Source of the DNA: Myxococcus terminator_A
GTDB taxonomy: Bacteria > Myxococcota > Myxococcia > Myxococcales > Myxococcaceae
DNA: 64,000 bases
Direction of reading: 5' to 3'
NCBI GenBank assembly: GCA_049194865.1
Contig: JBLZWL010000003.1
Coordinates: forward strand, 124,001-188,000
Part shown: piece by piece, positions 34,150-43,095 of the stretch
Numbering within the stretch: the stretch's first letter is position 1
Layout: every line of letters starts with the position of its first letter
The notes under the pieces: generated by a model
Seen by the model: the letters and a program-made list of their open reading frames with translations, nothing else
What the model was told of the DNA's origin: nothing
Databases searched by the model: none
Position numbers and translations under genes: made by a program

Positions 34150-35736
34150 GTGCGAGGGATGTTCAGGCTGCTGTGCTGTGTGGGAGTGCTGGCGGCGTGT
34201 GGTGGCCCGGAGACGGACGAGGAGCTCGAGCAGGAGAGCGACCCGGGCACGCGCCTGGCCAGCGTGAAGCTGGCGGACGGCCAGTCGGTGACGTTCTACG
34301 AGGTGCCCGACTACGGCGTCGTCACGGTGGTGAAGGGCCCGCGAGGCACGCCGATGCCGGACGCGGCGGCCTTCGACGGCATGCCCATCCCGGACATCTA
34401 CCGCAAGCTGTCCGGAGGCCAGGAGCCGCCCGCCGCGCTGGTGGAGGCCGCCCGCCGCGTGCCGTCCGCCCTGGCGCAGACGTCCGTGCGCGAGGCGATG
34501 GCGCCCGAGGCCAAGGAGCAGCTGTCCCCGAGGCCCTCGGGGGACGGAGTGAGTCAGATGGCGGTGCCGGACACCGCGTGGTGGAACGCCAACTTCTGCC
34601 AGGGCCTCAACACCGAGTACGACGAAATCTGGTGCCCCCTGAATGTCTACAGCTGGGCGCATACCGGCTGGGGCCCCGTGCAGAAGTACTACCAGGCCTG
34701 TGCCACGACGGGTGAGGCCACCGGCTCGCTGTGGATGGACAAGTGGGCGAGCGGCGCGTGGCAGCGCCTGCAGACGGCCACCCTGCCCAAGTGGTGGTGG
34801 ACGTGCGTGTGGGGCGTGGGCGCGGCGCAGTACCGCTCCGGCCTGGACGCGACGGCGAACGCGCTCTTCGTGGCGCGCTACCGCTACGCCATCCCCAACA
34901 TCATCAACAGCGCGCCGGACTTCCCGGCCGACCGCAGCTACTCGAACTTCGCCGACAACCTCCAGGGCATCACCCACAACTACACGCACTGGTTCCAGAC
35001 GCGCAACACCACCAACTTCTGGAAGGACGAGGCCACGAACGGAATCATCGCCAAGCAGCCGATGACGGCCCTCAACGAGAACCCGCCAGAGCGCTACTCC
35101 ATGCCGTCCCCCTGGTACAACGCGGGCTTCCGCCACTACGGCGACCTGGTGCACGTCAATGGCTACCTCTACATCGCCATGGATGGACCGAGCCAGGGCG
35201 GCGCCGTGGGCGTCTTCAACACGAACATGCAGTACATCGGCTATGCGTCGCTGCCGAACTGGTCCGGCGGCGTGGCTTTCCTCGCTTACAACTCGCGTGA
35301 CGGGCTGTTCTACGCGGCGACGAACGCCTTCGGGGCGACCTCGCTGCGCGGCTATTCGATTGCCCTGTCGGGCACCACCGTCACCGTCACCCACAAGCGC
35401 ACGCTGACGCTGTCGAGCAGCATTCCCGTGGGCGCCTGGATTCAGGGCGGCAAGATTTCCGCGCGCGGCAACCTGTACATCAGCGTGGGCGGCGGCGGAC
35501 AGACGTCCGGCATCTACATGGTCGACGTGGTGAACGGCTTCGTGCAGACGTACTACTACGTGCCCTACGGCTCCGCGGACGAGTTCGAGGGCCTGGACCT
35601 GTGGGATTTGGACGCGGACCAGCGCCTGGGCGCTCTGGGACAAATCCACATGCAGAAGATCAACATCGACGCGCCGGGCTTCGACGACGACTACTGGCTG
35701 TCCCACTACCGCGTCGACGACCCGAGCAAGCTGTAG
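34150..35736 (+). CDS. Large lipoprotein, unknown
   Basis: 528 residues; GTG 34150 with aggagg 8 bases upstream. Lipoprotein signal MRGMFRLLCCVGVLAACGG (lipobox LAAC). After an acidic linker and a strand-rich region, residues about 145 onward are aromatic-rich (WWNANFCQGLNTEYDEIWCPLN, WHTGWGPVQKYYQAC, LPKWWWTCVW) with beta-propeller-like repeats at the end (DGLFYAATNAFGATSLRGYSIALSG, GNLYISVGGGGQTSGIYMVD). No family recognised. Surface-exposed binding role is possible. Convergent with the M4 protease; a hairpin at 35795-35824 separates them. Confidence 0.7.
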   Translation: MRGMFRLLCCVGVLAACGGPETDEELEQESDPGTRLASVKLADGQSVTFYEVPDYGVVTVVKGPRGTPMPDAAAFDGMPIPDIYRKLSGGQEPPAALVEAARRVPSALAQTSVREAMAPEAKEQLSPRPSGDGVSQMAVPDTAWWNANFCQGLNTEYDEIWCPLNVYSWAHTGWGPVQKYYQACATTGEATGSLWMDKWASGAWQRLQTATLPKWWWTCVWGVGAAQYRSGLDATANALFVARYRYAIPNIINSAPDFPADRSYSNFADNLQGITHNYTHWFQTRNTTNFWKDEATNGIIAKQPMTALNENPPERYSMPSPWYNAGFRHYGDLVHVNGYLYIAMDGPSQGGAVGVFNTNMQYIGYASLPNWSGGVAFLAYNSRDGLFYAATNAFGATSLRGYSIALSGTTVTVTHKRTLTLSSSIPVGAWIQGGKISARGNLYISVGGGGQTSGIYMVDVVNGFVQTYYYVPYGSADEFEGLDLWDLDADQRLGALGQIHMQKINIDAPGFDDDYWLSHYRVDDPSKL

Positions 35737-35794
35737 TGATTTGAAACGGACCGGCGCGGCGGCGCCCCTCCCGTCGCCGCCGCTGCGTCAGTCC

Positions 35795-35824
35795 CCCGGG
35801 CGCGAAGAGCAGCTCGCGCCCGGG
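35795..35824. terminator. Bidirectional terminator hairpin
   Basis: CCCGGGCGCGA pairs perfectly with TCGCGCCCGGG (11 bp, 8-base loop), between the 34150 lipoprotein and M4 protease stops. No T-run. Confidence 0.6.
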
Positions 35825-35839
35825 TGCTGAACGTCAGGA

Positions 35840-38023
35840 CTACTTCACACCGACGGCGGTCCAGCTCTCCTTCACCTTCGCCACCTCGGCGGAGTCCGCG
35901 CCGTAGAGGTCCGTGGCCGCCTGGACGGTGGCGGTGCGGGCCTGGGCGAACGTGGTGCTCGGCGTCATGTAGTGGGCCAGGGCGCGGTAATAAATCTTCA
36001 GGCCCTTGTCCATGCCGATGCCGTCCTTCACCTCCAGCTTGGACGTGCGGTTCGTCCCGCCGTTGGCCAGCAGGAAGAAGGCGTTGTTGGCGATACCGCT
36101 GGAGCCGTGCACCTCCGTCTGCTTCGGGTAGTCCTTGTAGTTGTCGATGGAGTACCCGTCCTTCGTGGGGTCGTTCATGTAGCGCAGGCCGTCCGTGGCG
36201 TCGCCGTTCGTCGGCGTCCAGGCCGTCTCGCCAATCGTCCAGTTGAACTTCACGTCCGGGTTCTTCGTGGACGCGTACCACTCCACGCCAGCGCCCATGA
36301 TGTCGCTCATGGCCTCGTTCAGACCACCGGACTCGCCGCGGTAGACCAGGCCGGCGGTGCGCTCGGTGAGGCCGTGGGCGATTTCATGGCCCGCGATGTC
36401 CAGCGCGGTGAGCGGACCGGAGTCCACGCCGTCGCCGTCGCCGTAGCTCATCTTCTCGCCGTCCCAGTACGCGTTGACGTAGTTCTCGCTCACGTGCACG
36501 TAGGAGACGAGCTTCTCGCCCTTGCCGTCGATGGAGTCGCGGCCAAGCACGTCCTTGAGGAAGTCGTACGTCATCGCCGCGCCGTAGTGCGCGTCCACGG
36601 CGGCCTGGTTGCGCTTCGGGTCCGTCGCCTCGCCCCAGACGTTGTTGTCGTCCTTGAAGGGCGTGGTGCCGCTGGCCTCTTCCTGGTTCTTCGCGTCGTA
36701 CGTGGAGACGCCCTTGCCGCGCGTGTTGTCCTCCAGCGTGAACGTCCCGTCCGCGTTCTGCTTCGTCTTCAGGTCCACCTTGCCGCTGTAGAGCGAGGTG
36801 TCGTCCGCGGTGCCACCGGGGACGGGCGGCTTCGGGGGCTCGGTGGGAGGCTGGGTGGCCTTGGGCGAAATCGACAGGCCCCAGTTGTTGAGCTTGCCGC
36901 TGTCGCCCTTGGCGTTGTCCTTCACCGTCAGCGTCCACTCGCCCTTGGCCTTCTCGCCGGCGAAGGCGCTCAGGTCGAAGTCGCCCTTCACGTTGTCCGT
37001 GCTGCCGCCGGTGCGGTTGTGCACCACCGCGCTCTTGCCCGAGGGGCTCGTCAGCGTGACGGACAGGTCACCCTTGTAGGTGTGGCTGATGTTCAGCGAC
37101 AGCTTGAGCTTGTCGACGGTGACGTCGTCAGCCACCTTCACCTTCGAGGTGACGGTGGCGTTGTCCTTGATGGCCGCGTTCGGCGTGGTGGAGACCTTCA
37201 CGTCCGCGGGCGCGGCGGCGGCGGCCTTGGTGCTGCCCTTGGCGGCGGCGGTGTCACCCGTGCCGTGCGTGGCGCAGGGGCAGTTCTTGAAGCCGTCGAT
37301 GGTGTTGAACTTCTCGTAGATCTTGCCGCTGTTCGCGTCGACCAGGTAGTTCATCCGGCGCGGGTTGTCGGTGCCGTTCACATTGGCGACCTCGACGCGG
37401 TACGCGGAGCGGTACTCGCCGGACGGGTCCTTGTAGATGACCCGCTCGGAGTGCGGCTGGCGGTCCGGCTTGCCCGCGAAGTCCTTCAGCGCGATGTCCA
37501 GCACCTGCGCGTTGGACAGCTGGGGCTTCTGCGTGCCCAGCCCCGCGGGAATCGTGGACTGGTCACCGGTGATGCTGCTGACCTTGCCGTCCTTGCCGAG
37601 GTGGGACACCACCTGCTCGGCGTAGACCTTCACGCCCTCGTGCTGCCGGTCCAGGCGCACGTGCGTCATCCCCAGCTCGTCGCGCTCCACGTTCTTCGGG
37701 ACGAAGGAGGGGTACTGGATGCCACCCCGGAGGCCCTGCGTCGCGGGCTTGCTGGTGGCCGGCGTGAGGTGCTCCAGCGAGGTCTGGATGGCGGACTGCG
37801 CCTCCTTGCTCTCCAGCGACAGGCGGCCCACCGGCGCCGGCAGCGGCTTCAGCGTCTGCTCGGCGCGCGCCAGGTCCGACGTCTTCGCCGCGGGACCGAA
37901 CCCGTCCTTGATGACGTTCGGAGCAACCTTGGAAGTCTTCGCGGAGTTCTTCGCCTGGGCCTCGGCGGAAGAAAGAGTGGGGAGGACCGTCGGCTTCGAA
38001 CCATCAGTGCGGCGAATGCTCAT
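35840..38023 (-). CDS. M4 metalloprotease with internal P domain
   Basis: 727 residues. Domain order: short basic MSIRRTDGSK start with Ser/Thr/Ala-rich linker (1-105); FTP-like (about 108-160) and PepSY-like (about 170-240) propeptide; a proprotein-convertase P domain (about 278-388; ADDVTVDKLKLSLNISHTYKGDLSVTLTSPSG to LNNWGLSISP); a Pro-rich linker; the thermolysin-type catalytic domain with HEIAH (His546, Glu547, His550), Glu570 in GGLNEAMSD and the proton donor His in TEVHGSSGIANNAF. In other M4 enzymes the P domain is C-terminal, so the internal position is unusual. No Sec signal is seen. Confidence 0.9.
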   Translation of the reverse strand: MSIRRTDGSKPTVLPTLSSAEAQAKNSAKTSKVAPNVIKDGFGPAAKTSDLARAEQTLKPLPAPVGRLSLESKEAQSAIQTSLEHLTPATSKPATQGLRGGIQYPSFVPKNVERDELGMTHVRLDRQHEGVKVYAEQVVSHLGKDGKVSSITGDQSTIPAGLGTQKPQLSNAQVLDIALKDFAGKPDRQPHSERVIYKDPSGEYRSAYRVEVANVNGTDNPRRMNYLVDANSGKIYEKFNTIDGFKNCPCATHGTGDTAAAKGSTKAAAAAPADVKVSTTPNAAIKDNATVTSKVKVADDVTVDKLKLSLNISHTYKGDLSVTLTSPSGKSAVVHNRTGGSTDNVKGDFDLSAFAGEKAKGEWTLTVKDNAKGDSGKLNNWGLSISPKATQPPTEPPKPPVPGGTADDTSLYSGKVDLKTKQNADGTFTLEDNTRGKGVSTYDAKNQEEASGTTPFKDDNNVWGEATDPKRNQAAVDAHYGAAMTYDFLKDVLGRDSIDGKGEKLVSYVHVSENYVNAYWDGEKMSYGDGDGVDSGPLTALDIAGHEIAHGLTERTAGLVYRGESGGLNEAMSDIMGAGVEWYASTKNPDVKFNWTIGETAWTPTNGDATDGLRYMNDPTKDGYSIDNYKDYPKQTEVHGSSGIANNAFFLLANGGTNRTSKLEVKDGIGMDKGLKIYYRALAHYMTPSTTFAQARTATVQAATDLYGADSAEVAKVKESWTAVGVK

Positions 38024-38130
38024 GGGTCTCAGAACTCCGTACGAGGTGACTGAAGAGTTATCGCCACAATGTATCAGAAAGTTCCCTGGTGATTTCCACC
38101 CCACCCCCTGGGGCCATGTGTCTGAATGTT

Positions 38131-39630
38131 TCAGTCCGCGAGCCAGCGCGCGGAGGAGACCTTGTCTCCAAATCCCCAGGAATTGAGATTCACTTCTCGC
38201 AGTGAACCATCGCCGATGAGGTCCTGAGTCTTGCCGCTGTAGTTCGAGTCGGCATGGAGCCGCACGCGGTGTCCGGGTGGGAGGCACCAGCGCACGGAGG
38301 AGACCTTGTCGTTGAGCCCGTCGATATCGTGGAGGCGGGCCCAGTTCTTCGCGCCCTGGTCCGCGAAATCGAAGATGAAGCCCCGGTCGCTGAAGTCGGA
38401 GTCGTCGTAGAAATCGACGAAGGCGCGCGCGACGTGGGTGCCGCAGCCGTCGTTCGCCCAGATGTTCCGGAACTCCACCATCTTCACGGAGCCCGAGGGG
38501 CCGTCGTCGGCGTGCTCGGTGGCGTAGAGGATGAGCTTGCGGTCCGGGCCCACGAACGTGCCGCCGGCCGCGTCGAGGTTGCACTGCCGCGCGCCGTCGT
38601 TGCTGCAGTACAGGTGCTTCGCGGCGACGTGCTCCAGGCGCAGGTGGCCGTCCAGGTTGACCCGATAGAGGTGGGCATGGTCGTCACTGACGGGGCCCCA
38701 GCGCAGTCCGCCCAGCAGCGTGCCCACCAGGTAGAGCTGCCCGTTCTGACAGTCGGTGACGAAGTTGAGGTTCTGGAAGGGGCCCCAGGTGTCGGAGGCC
38801 AGCTCCTCGCGGGCCCACTGGTCCACGCGCGTCCAGCCGTTCGTCGGCGAGCGGAGGTCCGTGGAGGTGGAGAGGAAGACCTCGAGCACCTTCGCGTCGT
38901 ACTGGCCGAGCAGGAGCAGGTAGCGCCGGTCGGACAGGCGCGTCAGTGACGCGGTGCCCGCGTTCGGGGTGGCGCCGTCGATGAGGGCGAAGGGCTCGGG
39001 CGCCAGGCCCTGGTTGAAGTCATACAGCGCGACTCGGCCAGGGCCGGAGCCCTGCTCCATGGGGAGCGCGACGATGTTGCCCACCGCCTGCATGCCACCG
39101 CCGTGGGCGTAGCCGCCGACGAGAGGGAGCGCCGACACCGCGCGGTCATCGAGGGGCGGGGCGGTGTCCTCGGGCTGGGAGATGGAGGGAGACAAGCGAT
39201 TGGAGCGCAAGCGCAGCCCCTCGCCGTTGCGGGAGGGCAGGTGCACGACGTGGCCCACGTTGCCGTTGACGTTGTCGTCGCGCTTGGACACGACGAGGTA
39301 CCGTCCGGAGCCAAGTGACAGGCGTTGAATCCCCTGCCAGTGATTGCCCCCGGGATAGGCGACGTTGAAGTTGAACGGGCCGGAACGGAAGCCGAGCACC
39401 TCGCCGTGGTCCCTGAGCTCAGCGAAGCGCGCGGGCACATCGAGGACACAGAGGTTGCAGTCCGGGCTTCCCCAGACACAGGAGGTGTCTCCCTGGAGGG
39501 GGACGAGCGACGCGGACGCGGTGGTGACCACGGGCTCGGTGGACGTGGGCGCCGGGCCGCAGGCGAGGGAGAGGACCGTGGCCAGTGCGAGTGCCAACGG
39601 TGGGGAAATGGTGCGGGGATGAAAGGGCAT
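38131..39630 (-). CDS. Lipoprotein with beta/gamma-crystallin-like end
   Basis: 499 residues. Lipoprotein signal MPFHPRTISPPLALALATVLSLAC (Cys24). The central part (about 90-380) is a beta-propeller-like run with an HLPSRNGEGLRLRSNRL block. The C-terminal about 100 residues are two crystallin-type motifs: FVDFYDDSDFSDRGFIFDF...GLNDKVSSVRWCLPPG and VRLHADSNYSGKTQDLIGDG...FGDKVSSARW. Such domains bind calcium at the surface. 107 bp before the M4 gene on the same strand. Confidence 0.75.
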   Translation of the reverse strand: MPFHPRTISPPLALALATVLSLACGPAPTSTEPVVTTASASLVPLQGDTSCVWGSPDCNLCVLDVPARFAELRDHGEVLGFRSGPFNFNVAYPGGNHWQGIQRLSLGSGRYLVVSKRDDNVNGNVGHVVHLPSRNGEGLRLRSNRLSPSISQPEDTAPPLDDRAVSALPLVGGYAHGGGMQAVGNIVALPMEQGSGPGRVALYDFNQGLAPEPFALIDGATPNAGTASLTRLSDRRYLLLLGQYDAKVLEVFLSTSTDLRSPTNGWTRVDQWAREELASDTWGPFQNLNFVTDCQNGQLYLVGTLLGGLRWGPVSDDHAHLYRVNLDGHLRLEHVAAKHLYCSNDGARQCNLDAAGGTFVGPDRKLILYATEHADDGPSGSVKMVEFRNIWANDGCGTHVARAFVDFYDDSDFSDRGFIFDFADQGAKNWARLHDIDGLNDKVSSVRWCLPPGHRVRLHADSNYSGKTQDLIGDGSLREVNLNSWGFGDKVSSARWLAD

Positions 39631-39909
39631 GAAGTCCTCGGGGAAAATGATGGGGACTGCTCGGAAGCAACGGAGCGGTGCTTCAAGCGATATCCAGTGC
39701 GCTCGCCGGCTCGCTGCGGCATGCGCGCCTCAGCACGCGCTCACGGGGGTGAAGACGCAGCTTCGCGCCATCATCGACCGCTGCGCGAGCACGACGTCCT
39801 GAGCAGCGGTCGCGGGGCTCACGCGGCCCCGGATTGACGCGGAAGCAAATATGCAACCCATTGATATTACCAAGAAAATTCAGCTACTAAAGGCGGCTTT
39901 CCTTAAGGA

Positions 39910-39951
39910 GGGGCTTATTTAAGCGAAGGGCTCTTGGTTTAAATAAGCTCC
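39910..39951. repeat. AT-rich long inverted repeat
   Basis: GGGGCTTATTTAA (39910-39922) faces TTAAATAAGCTCC (39939-39951), one mismatch that would be a G-U pair in RNA; loop 16 bases. No gene contains it. Could be an IS end, a regulatory site or a structured RNA. Confidence 0.55.
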
Positions 39952-39968
39952 ATTCGAATGCTGGGCGC

Positions 39969-40366
39969 ATGACAGGGCCCCTGAATGAGCCTTCAAGGCT
40001 CGGTCGGTTCGTGGAGACCGCCGTCGCCAGTGACCATCAACAGAGGGCCCACTCCTGCCAGGCGGCCATCAGGCCTCGTCGCAGCAGGGCACGCATTGCG
40101 CGAGCCTCTTTGATTTGGCCGAAGACGGGTTCCACAATCGCCTTGCGCATCCGTTACACCTCCTTGCCTCGCTTCGTCGCCAGTTTCCGGGCCATCCGCT
40201 CCTTCGGGGTGAGTCCCGTGGGCGGGCGGCCTCGGACTTCCGGTGGCGCTTCTCCATGCTTCTGGTGGCCGGTGGCGAGGTACGGCTCGACGCCCACCGA
40301 CTCCAGCCAGTGGACATTCTTCGCTGAGAAGTAGCCCGCGTCCGCCCAGACCTTGTTCAAGGGCTA
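39969..40366 (-). pseudogene. IS1182-like transposase remnant
   Basis: In the minus-strand frame from about 40366, LNKVWADAGYFSAKNVHWLESVGVEPYLATG and ERMARKLATKRGKEV are followed by an in-frame TAA and then RMRKAIVEPVFGQIKEARAMRALLRRG and WQEWALC, then another stop. AEPVFGQIKEARG-type ends and the ADAGYFS segment are hallmarks of IS1182/IS5-like DDE transposases. It lacks the N-terminal two-thirds and has two internal stops, so it is a decayed fragment. No intact inverted ends were identified. Confidence 0.7.
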
Positions 40367-40684
40367 CACCACACATCCAGCGACGGTTTCATCTGGCTCG
40401 CGAATCAGGGGGCATGGGCAGGAGAGTCCCTGGCAAGCCTGGGTCTCCGCTCTCCCGGGTCAGGGAGGACATGAGCGAAACCACACAACGCGCGCCACAA
40501 GCCCTTGCAACAGCAATCACTCACAACCCACACTGACGTGGCTCGTCATGACAGGGGGCGGCTGGACGACCGTGCGCCCGACGCTGCGGTGTATTCCGAA
40601 GTCATGAATCAGACACAGCACCGTGCTGCCCCCTCCCCGACCACGAGCGAGCAGTCCTGACCCGAAATCAAGGAGCAACAAAAC

Positions 40685-41749
40685 ATGTGCACTGGCATTG
40701 TCCTGACCGCGAAGGATGAAAGTGTCATTTACGGCCGCACCATGGAGTGGGCATCGTTCGATCTCGTTTCACGGTTGGCCGTGGTCCCGCCCGGCACGGC
40801 TTTCCAGGGCTCCACACCCAATCCCAAGCAGACCGGCATCAGTTGGAGTTCGAAACTCGCATTCGTCGGCATCGACGCGCTGGAGAAGCAGATCTTCACC
40901 GATGGATTGAACGAGGCCGGCCTGGCCTGCGGATTCTTCTACCACCCCGGGTTCGCCTCGTACGAAACCTATGATCCGAACAAGGCGCATGTCACATTGT
41001 CGGCGGGAGAGTTGGTCCAGTACATCCTCGGCAATTTCTCGGCGCTCAAGGAAGTGCGCGAGGCGCTGCCGAAGCTCCATGTGCCCCCCGTGGTCGAGCA
41101 CGCCATCAAGATGGCTCCGCCCGGCCATCTCATGATTGTGGAGGCAAGCGGCAAAGCGATCGTCGTCGAATTCCTCAACGGCAAGATGCACTTCTTTGAC
41201 GCACCCCTCCGGGTCATCACCAACGCCCCGGAATATTCGTGGCACATGACCAACCTGCGAAACTACGTCAACCTCTCCCCGGTGTCCTTGCCCGAAGGCG
41301 AGCTTGAGGGCATCAACTTCGCCCCCCTGGGGGTGGGCAGCGGGATGATTGGTCTGCCTGGTGATTACACGCCTCCTTCGCGTTTTGTGCGCGCGGTCGC
41401 GTTCAGCCAGACTGCGCGGGCCACGCGGGACGCAGAGGAGACCGTCTACGAACTCCTTCGGATCCTGGATGGCTTCAACCTCCCTCTGGCGCCGGGAGAG
41501 GGCTATCAAGGCACCGGCGAGCGGACGGCGCACGATCTTCGTAGCTCGACCCAGTGGACGACGGCGTCCGACACGCGCAATCTCATTTTCTATTTCCACA
41601 CCCAGGACAATCGTCGGGTTCGCAAGATCTCGCTGAAGGATGTCGACTTCAACGCGCTCGACAAGAAGATCCTCTACGTCCCCCTCGACACCCGAAAAGC
41701 GCAAGACATCGAGGATCGAACGCCGCGACGCCAACCCAGAGCCGTTTGA
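40685..41749 (+). CDS. Choloylglycine-hydrolase-family (Ntn) amidase
   Basis: 354 residues. Ntn-hydrolase: Met is removed so Cys2 (MCTGIV) is the nucleophile; further family marks are NGLNEAGLACGFF (the substrate Asn/Arg region, here DGLNEAGL), RVITNAPEYSWHMTNLRNYV, GLPGDYTPPSRFVRA and TQWTTASDTRNLIFYF. The family includes bile-salt hydrolases, penicillin V acylase and N-acyl-homoserine-lactone acylases; the last fits soil predators best, but specificity is not readable. Codon use is a little less GC-rich than the paralogue at 54271, and it lies next to an IS remnant, so transfer is likely. Confidence 0.87.
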   Translation: MCTGIVLTAKDESVIYGRTMEWASFDLVSRLAVVPPGTAFQGSTPNPKQTGISWSSKLAFVGIDALEKQIFTDGLNEAGLACGFFYHPGFASYETYDPNKAHVTLSAGELVQYILGNFSALKEVREALPKLHVPPVVEHAIKMAPPGHLMIVEASGKAIVVEFLNGKMHFFDAPLRVITNAPEYSWHMTNLRNYVNLSPVSLPEGELEGINFAPLGVGSGMIGLPGDYTPPSRFVRAVAFSQTARATRDAEETVYELLRILDGFNLPLAPGEGYQGTGERTAHDLRSSTQWTTASDTRNLIFYFHTQDNRRVRKISLKDVDFNALDKKILYVPLDTRKAQDIEDRTPRRQPRAV

Positions 41750-41990
41750 CGCGATCTCCGAGGTTTTGTCTCCTCGGGGCATGAGCGAAGGACTCCCCCA
41801 CGCCGGAGAAGCAGGTCCGCCGGGCGTCGGACGTAGCTGCCATGGACCGCGTGCCCTCCATACGCGCCCCGAGGACGACACCCTCCGCGCTACCGTGAGC
41901 CACCCAGTCCACCCGACACCCAGGAAGTGGGTACAGCGTTTCCATTCCCAGGGTGTATTCGCCCCGCTGGCGGCTTGCCGCGTCTGCCTA

Positions 41991-42031
41991 AGCGAGCCCC
42001 GTGACTCCGACCCCGAGTCACGGGGCTCGCT
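41991..42031. terminator. Bidirectional terminator hairpin
   Basis: GCGAGCCCCGTGACTC (41992-42007) pairs perfectly with GAGTCACGGGGCTCGC (42015-42030), extended by A-T at 41991/42031. It separates the CGH-family gene and the convergent PL20-like lyase (11 bp after the latter's stop). Confidence 0.75.
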
Positions 42032-42041
42032 CAGGCGCTCG

Positions 42042-42809
42042 CTACCACTGCGCGGGGTCTGCGTCGGCGAAGGTCGTGCCCACGCCAATCTCGTCGAACC
42101 AGATGCTCCGCGTCCCCTGGCTGCCCTGCATGTACCCGTTGTCGTACCAGCCATTGGCATACAGCCCGACGCGGAACTGGAAGTAGCGGTCGTCCGCTAT
42201 CGTCGTGTTCAGGCCGTACTGCTCCAGGACCTTCGTCCCGTCGAACCACATCTTGTAGAAGCCCGTCCCGTCCGTCGCCCACTTCGCCTGAATCACAATC
42301 TTGTGCCACTCCCCCGCCGTCACCGTGGCCAGGTTGCCGAACGTCACCGTCTTCTGACTGCAGATGGTGCCCTGCTTCACCCGCGTGAAGAGCTGGTTGC
42401 CCGAAAGCCACACCATGCTCGACGGCATGTAGTCGTCACAGCCCGTGTCGGAGAAGTCCGCGATGAACTGCGCGATGTTGTACGACTGCGGCTGGAACTG
42501 CCAATCCGCCTGCAGCCGGAACGCGAAGCCGTAGAAGCCCGTGTCCCCTCGGCGGTACACGTTGCTGCGCATCACCTCCGAGTGGTACCGGCCGCCGTAG
42601 GCCGCGTCGTAGATCTGCGTCATCTTCAGGGCCGTCGGGCCCTCGTAGGTGACGTTCGTCACCTCGTTCACCGAACCTCGGTGCTCCCGGCTGATGGAGT
42701 TCCAGCCAGCCAACGTGCCCGTGTTGTTGAAGAGCGACGCCGCCTCGGCGACCAGCCCAAACGCCAACAACGTGGCACCTGCGACGACACCCAGATTCTT
42801 GGTTTTCAT
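42042..42809 (-). CDS. Glucuronan lyase-like (PL20) polysaccharide lyase
   Basis: 255 residues from ATG 42809, where a Sec signal (MKTKNLGVVAGATLLAFGLVAEA) starts. The mature domain matches the beta-jelly-roll of polysaccharide lyase family 20: NTGTLAGWNSISREHRGSV, EVTNVTYEGPTALKMTQIYD, GRYHSEVMRSNVYRRGDTGFYGFAFRL, SYNIAQFIADFSD, WLSGNQLFTRVKQG and VGLYANGWYDNG. PL20 enzymes cleave glucuronan (beta-1,4-glucuronic acid polymer) by beta-elimination. This fold is best known from fungi, so bacterial presence may reflect transfer. Secreted; followed by the hairpin at 41991-42031. Confidence 0.75.
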   Translation of the reverse strand: MKTKNLGVVAGATLLAFGLVAEAASLFNNTGTLAGWNSISREHRGSVNEVTNVTYEGPTALKMTQIYDAAYGGRYHSEVMRSNVYRRGDTGFYGFAFRLQADWQFQPQSYNIAQFIADFSDTGCDDYMPSSMVWLSGNQLFTRVKQGTICSQKTVTFGNLATVTAGEWHKIVIQAKWATDGTGFYKMWFDGTKVLEQYGLNTTIADDRYFQFRVGLYANGWYDNGYMQGSQGTRSIWFDEIGVGTTFADADPAQW

Positions 42810-43095
42810 TGTGCTCGGGGGTGAGGGGTTCGGGGCCTGAGCCCCGCTCGGCCCCAAAGTCCTCTTAACCAGTAAAACGCGACAGTGCATGCCCAGGTGA
42901 AGGGGACGTCATCTTTCGAGCGCTCGGACGCGCGGAAGCGGCGAGGGCCCACCGGGAGGCTGCATCAATCCAGGCCAGGTGGTGGTTTCGCCGGTGCGCC
43001 GAGCAGGGGGACGAGGTGCCGCTGGGTGGTGGGACACCGGGTGCGCGCGTCTTGGGAGGGGCGGAGCGGAGAGGCGCGCACTATGGTGAGGAGCG

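Larger units (their letters stand above)
39631..40684. other. Low-GC region with IS remnant and hairpin
   Basis: About 1.05 kb between the 39630 lipoprotein start and the CGH-family gene. It contains a strong AT-rich inverted repeat (39910-39951) and a decayed IS1182-like transposase (39969-40366). The rest (39631-39900, 40367-40684) has no convincing gene, and the GC content is lower than elsewhere. Confidence 0.6.

Noticed and set aside
33970..35706. 578-codon minus-strand frame opposite the 34150 lipoprotein
   Set aside because: The plus-strand lipoprotein has a signal and ribosome site; this frame has none and shows no domain.
35972..38053. 693-codon plus-strand frame opposite the M4 protease
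   Set aside because: Antisense to HEIAH protease; no domain, no ribosome site.
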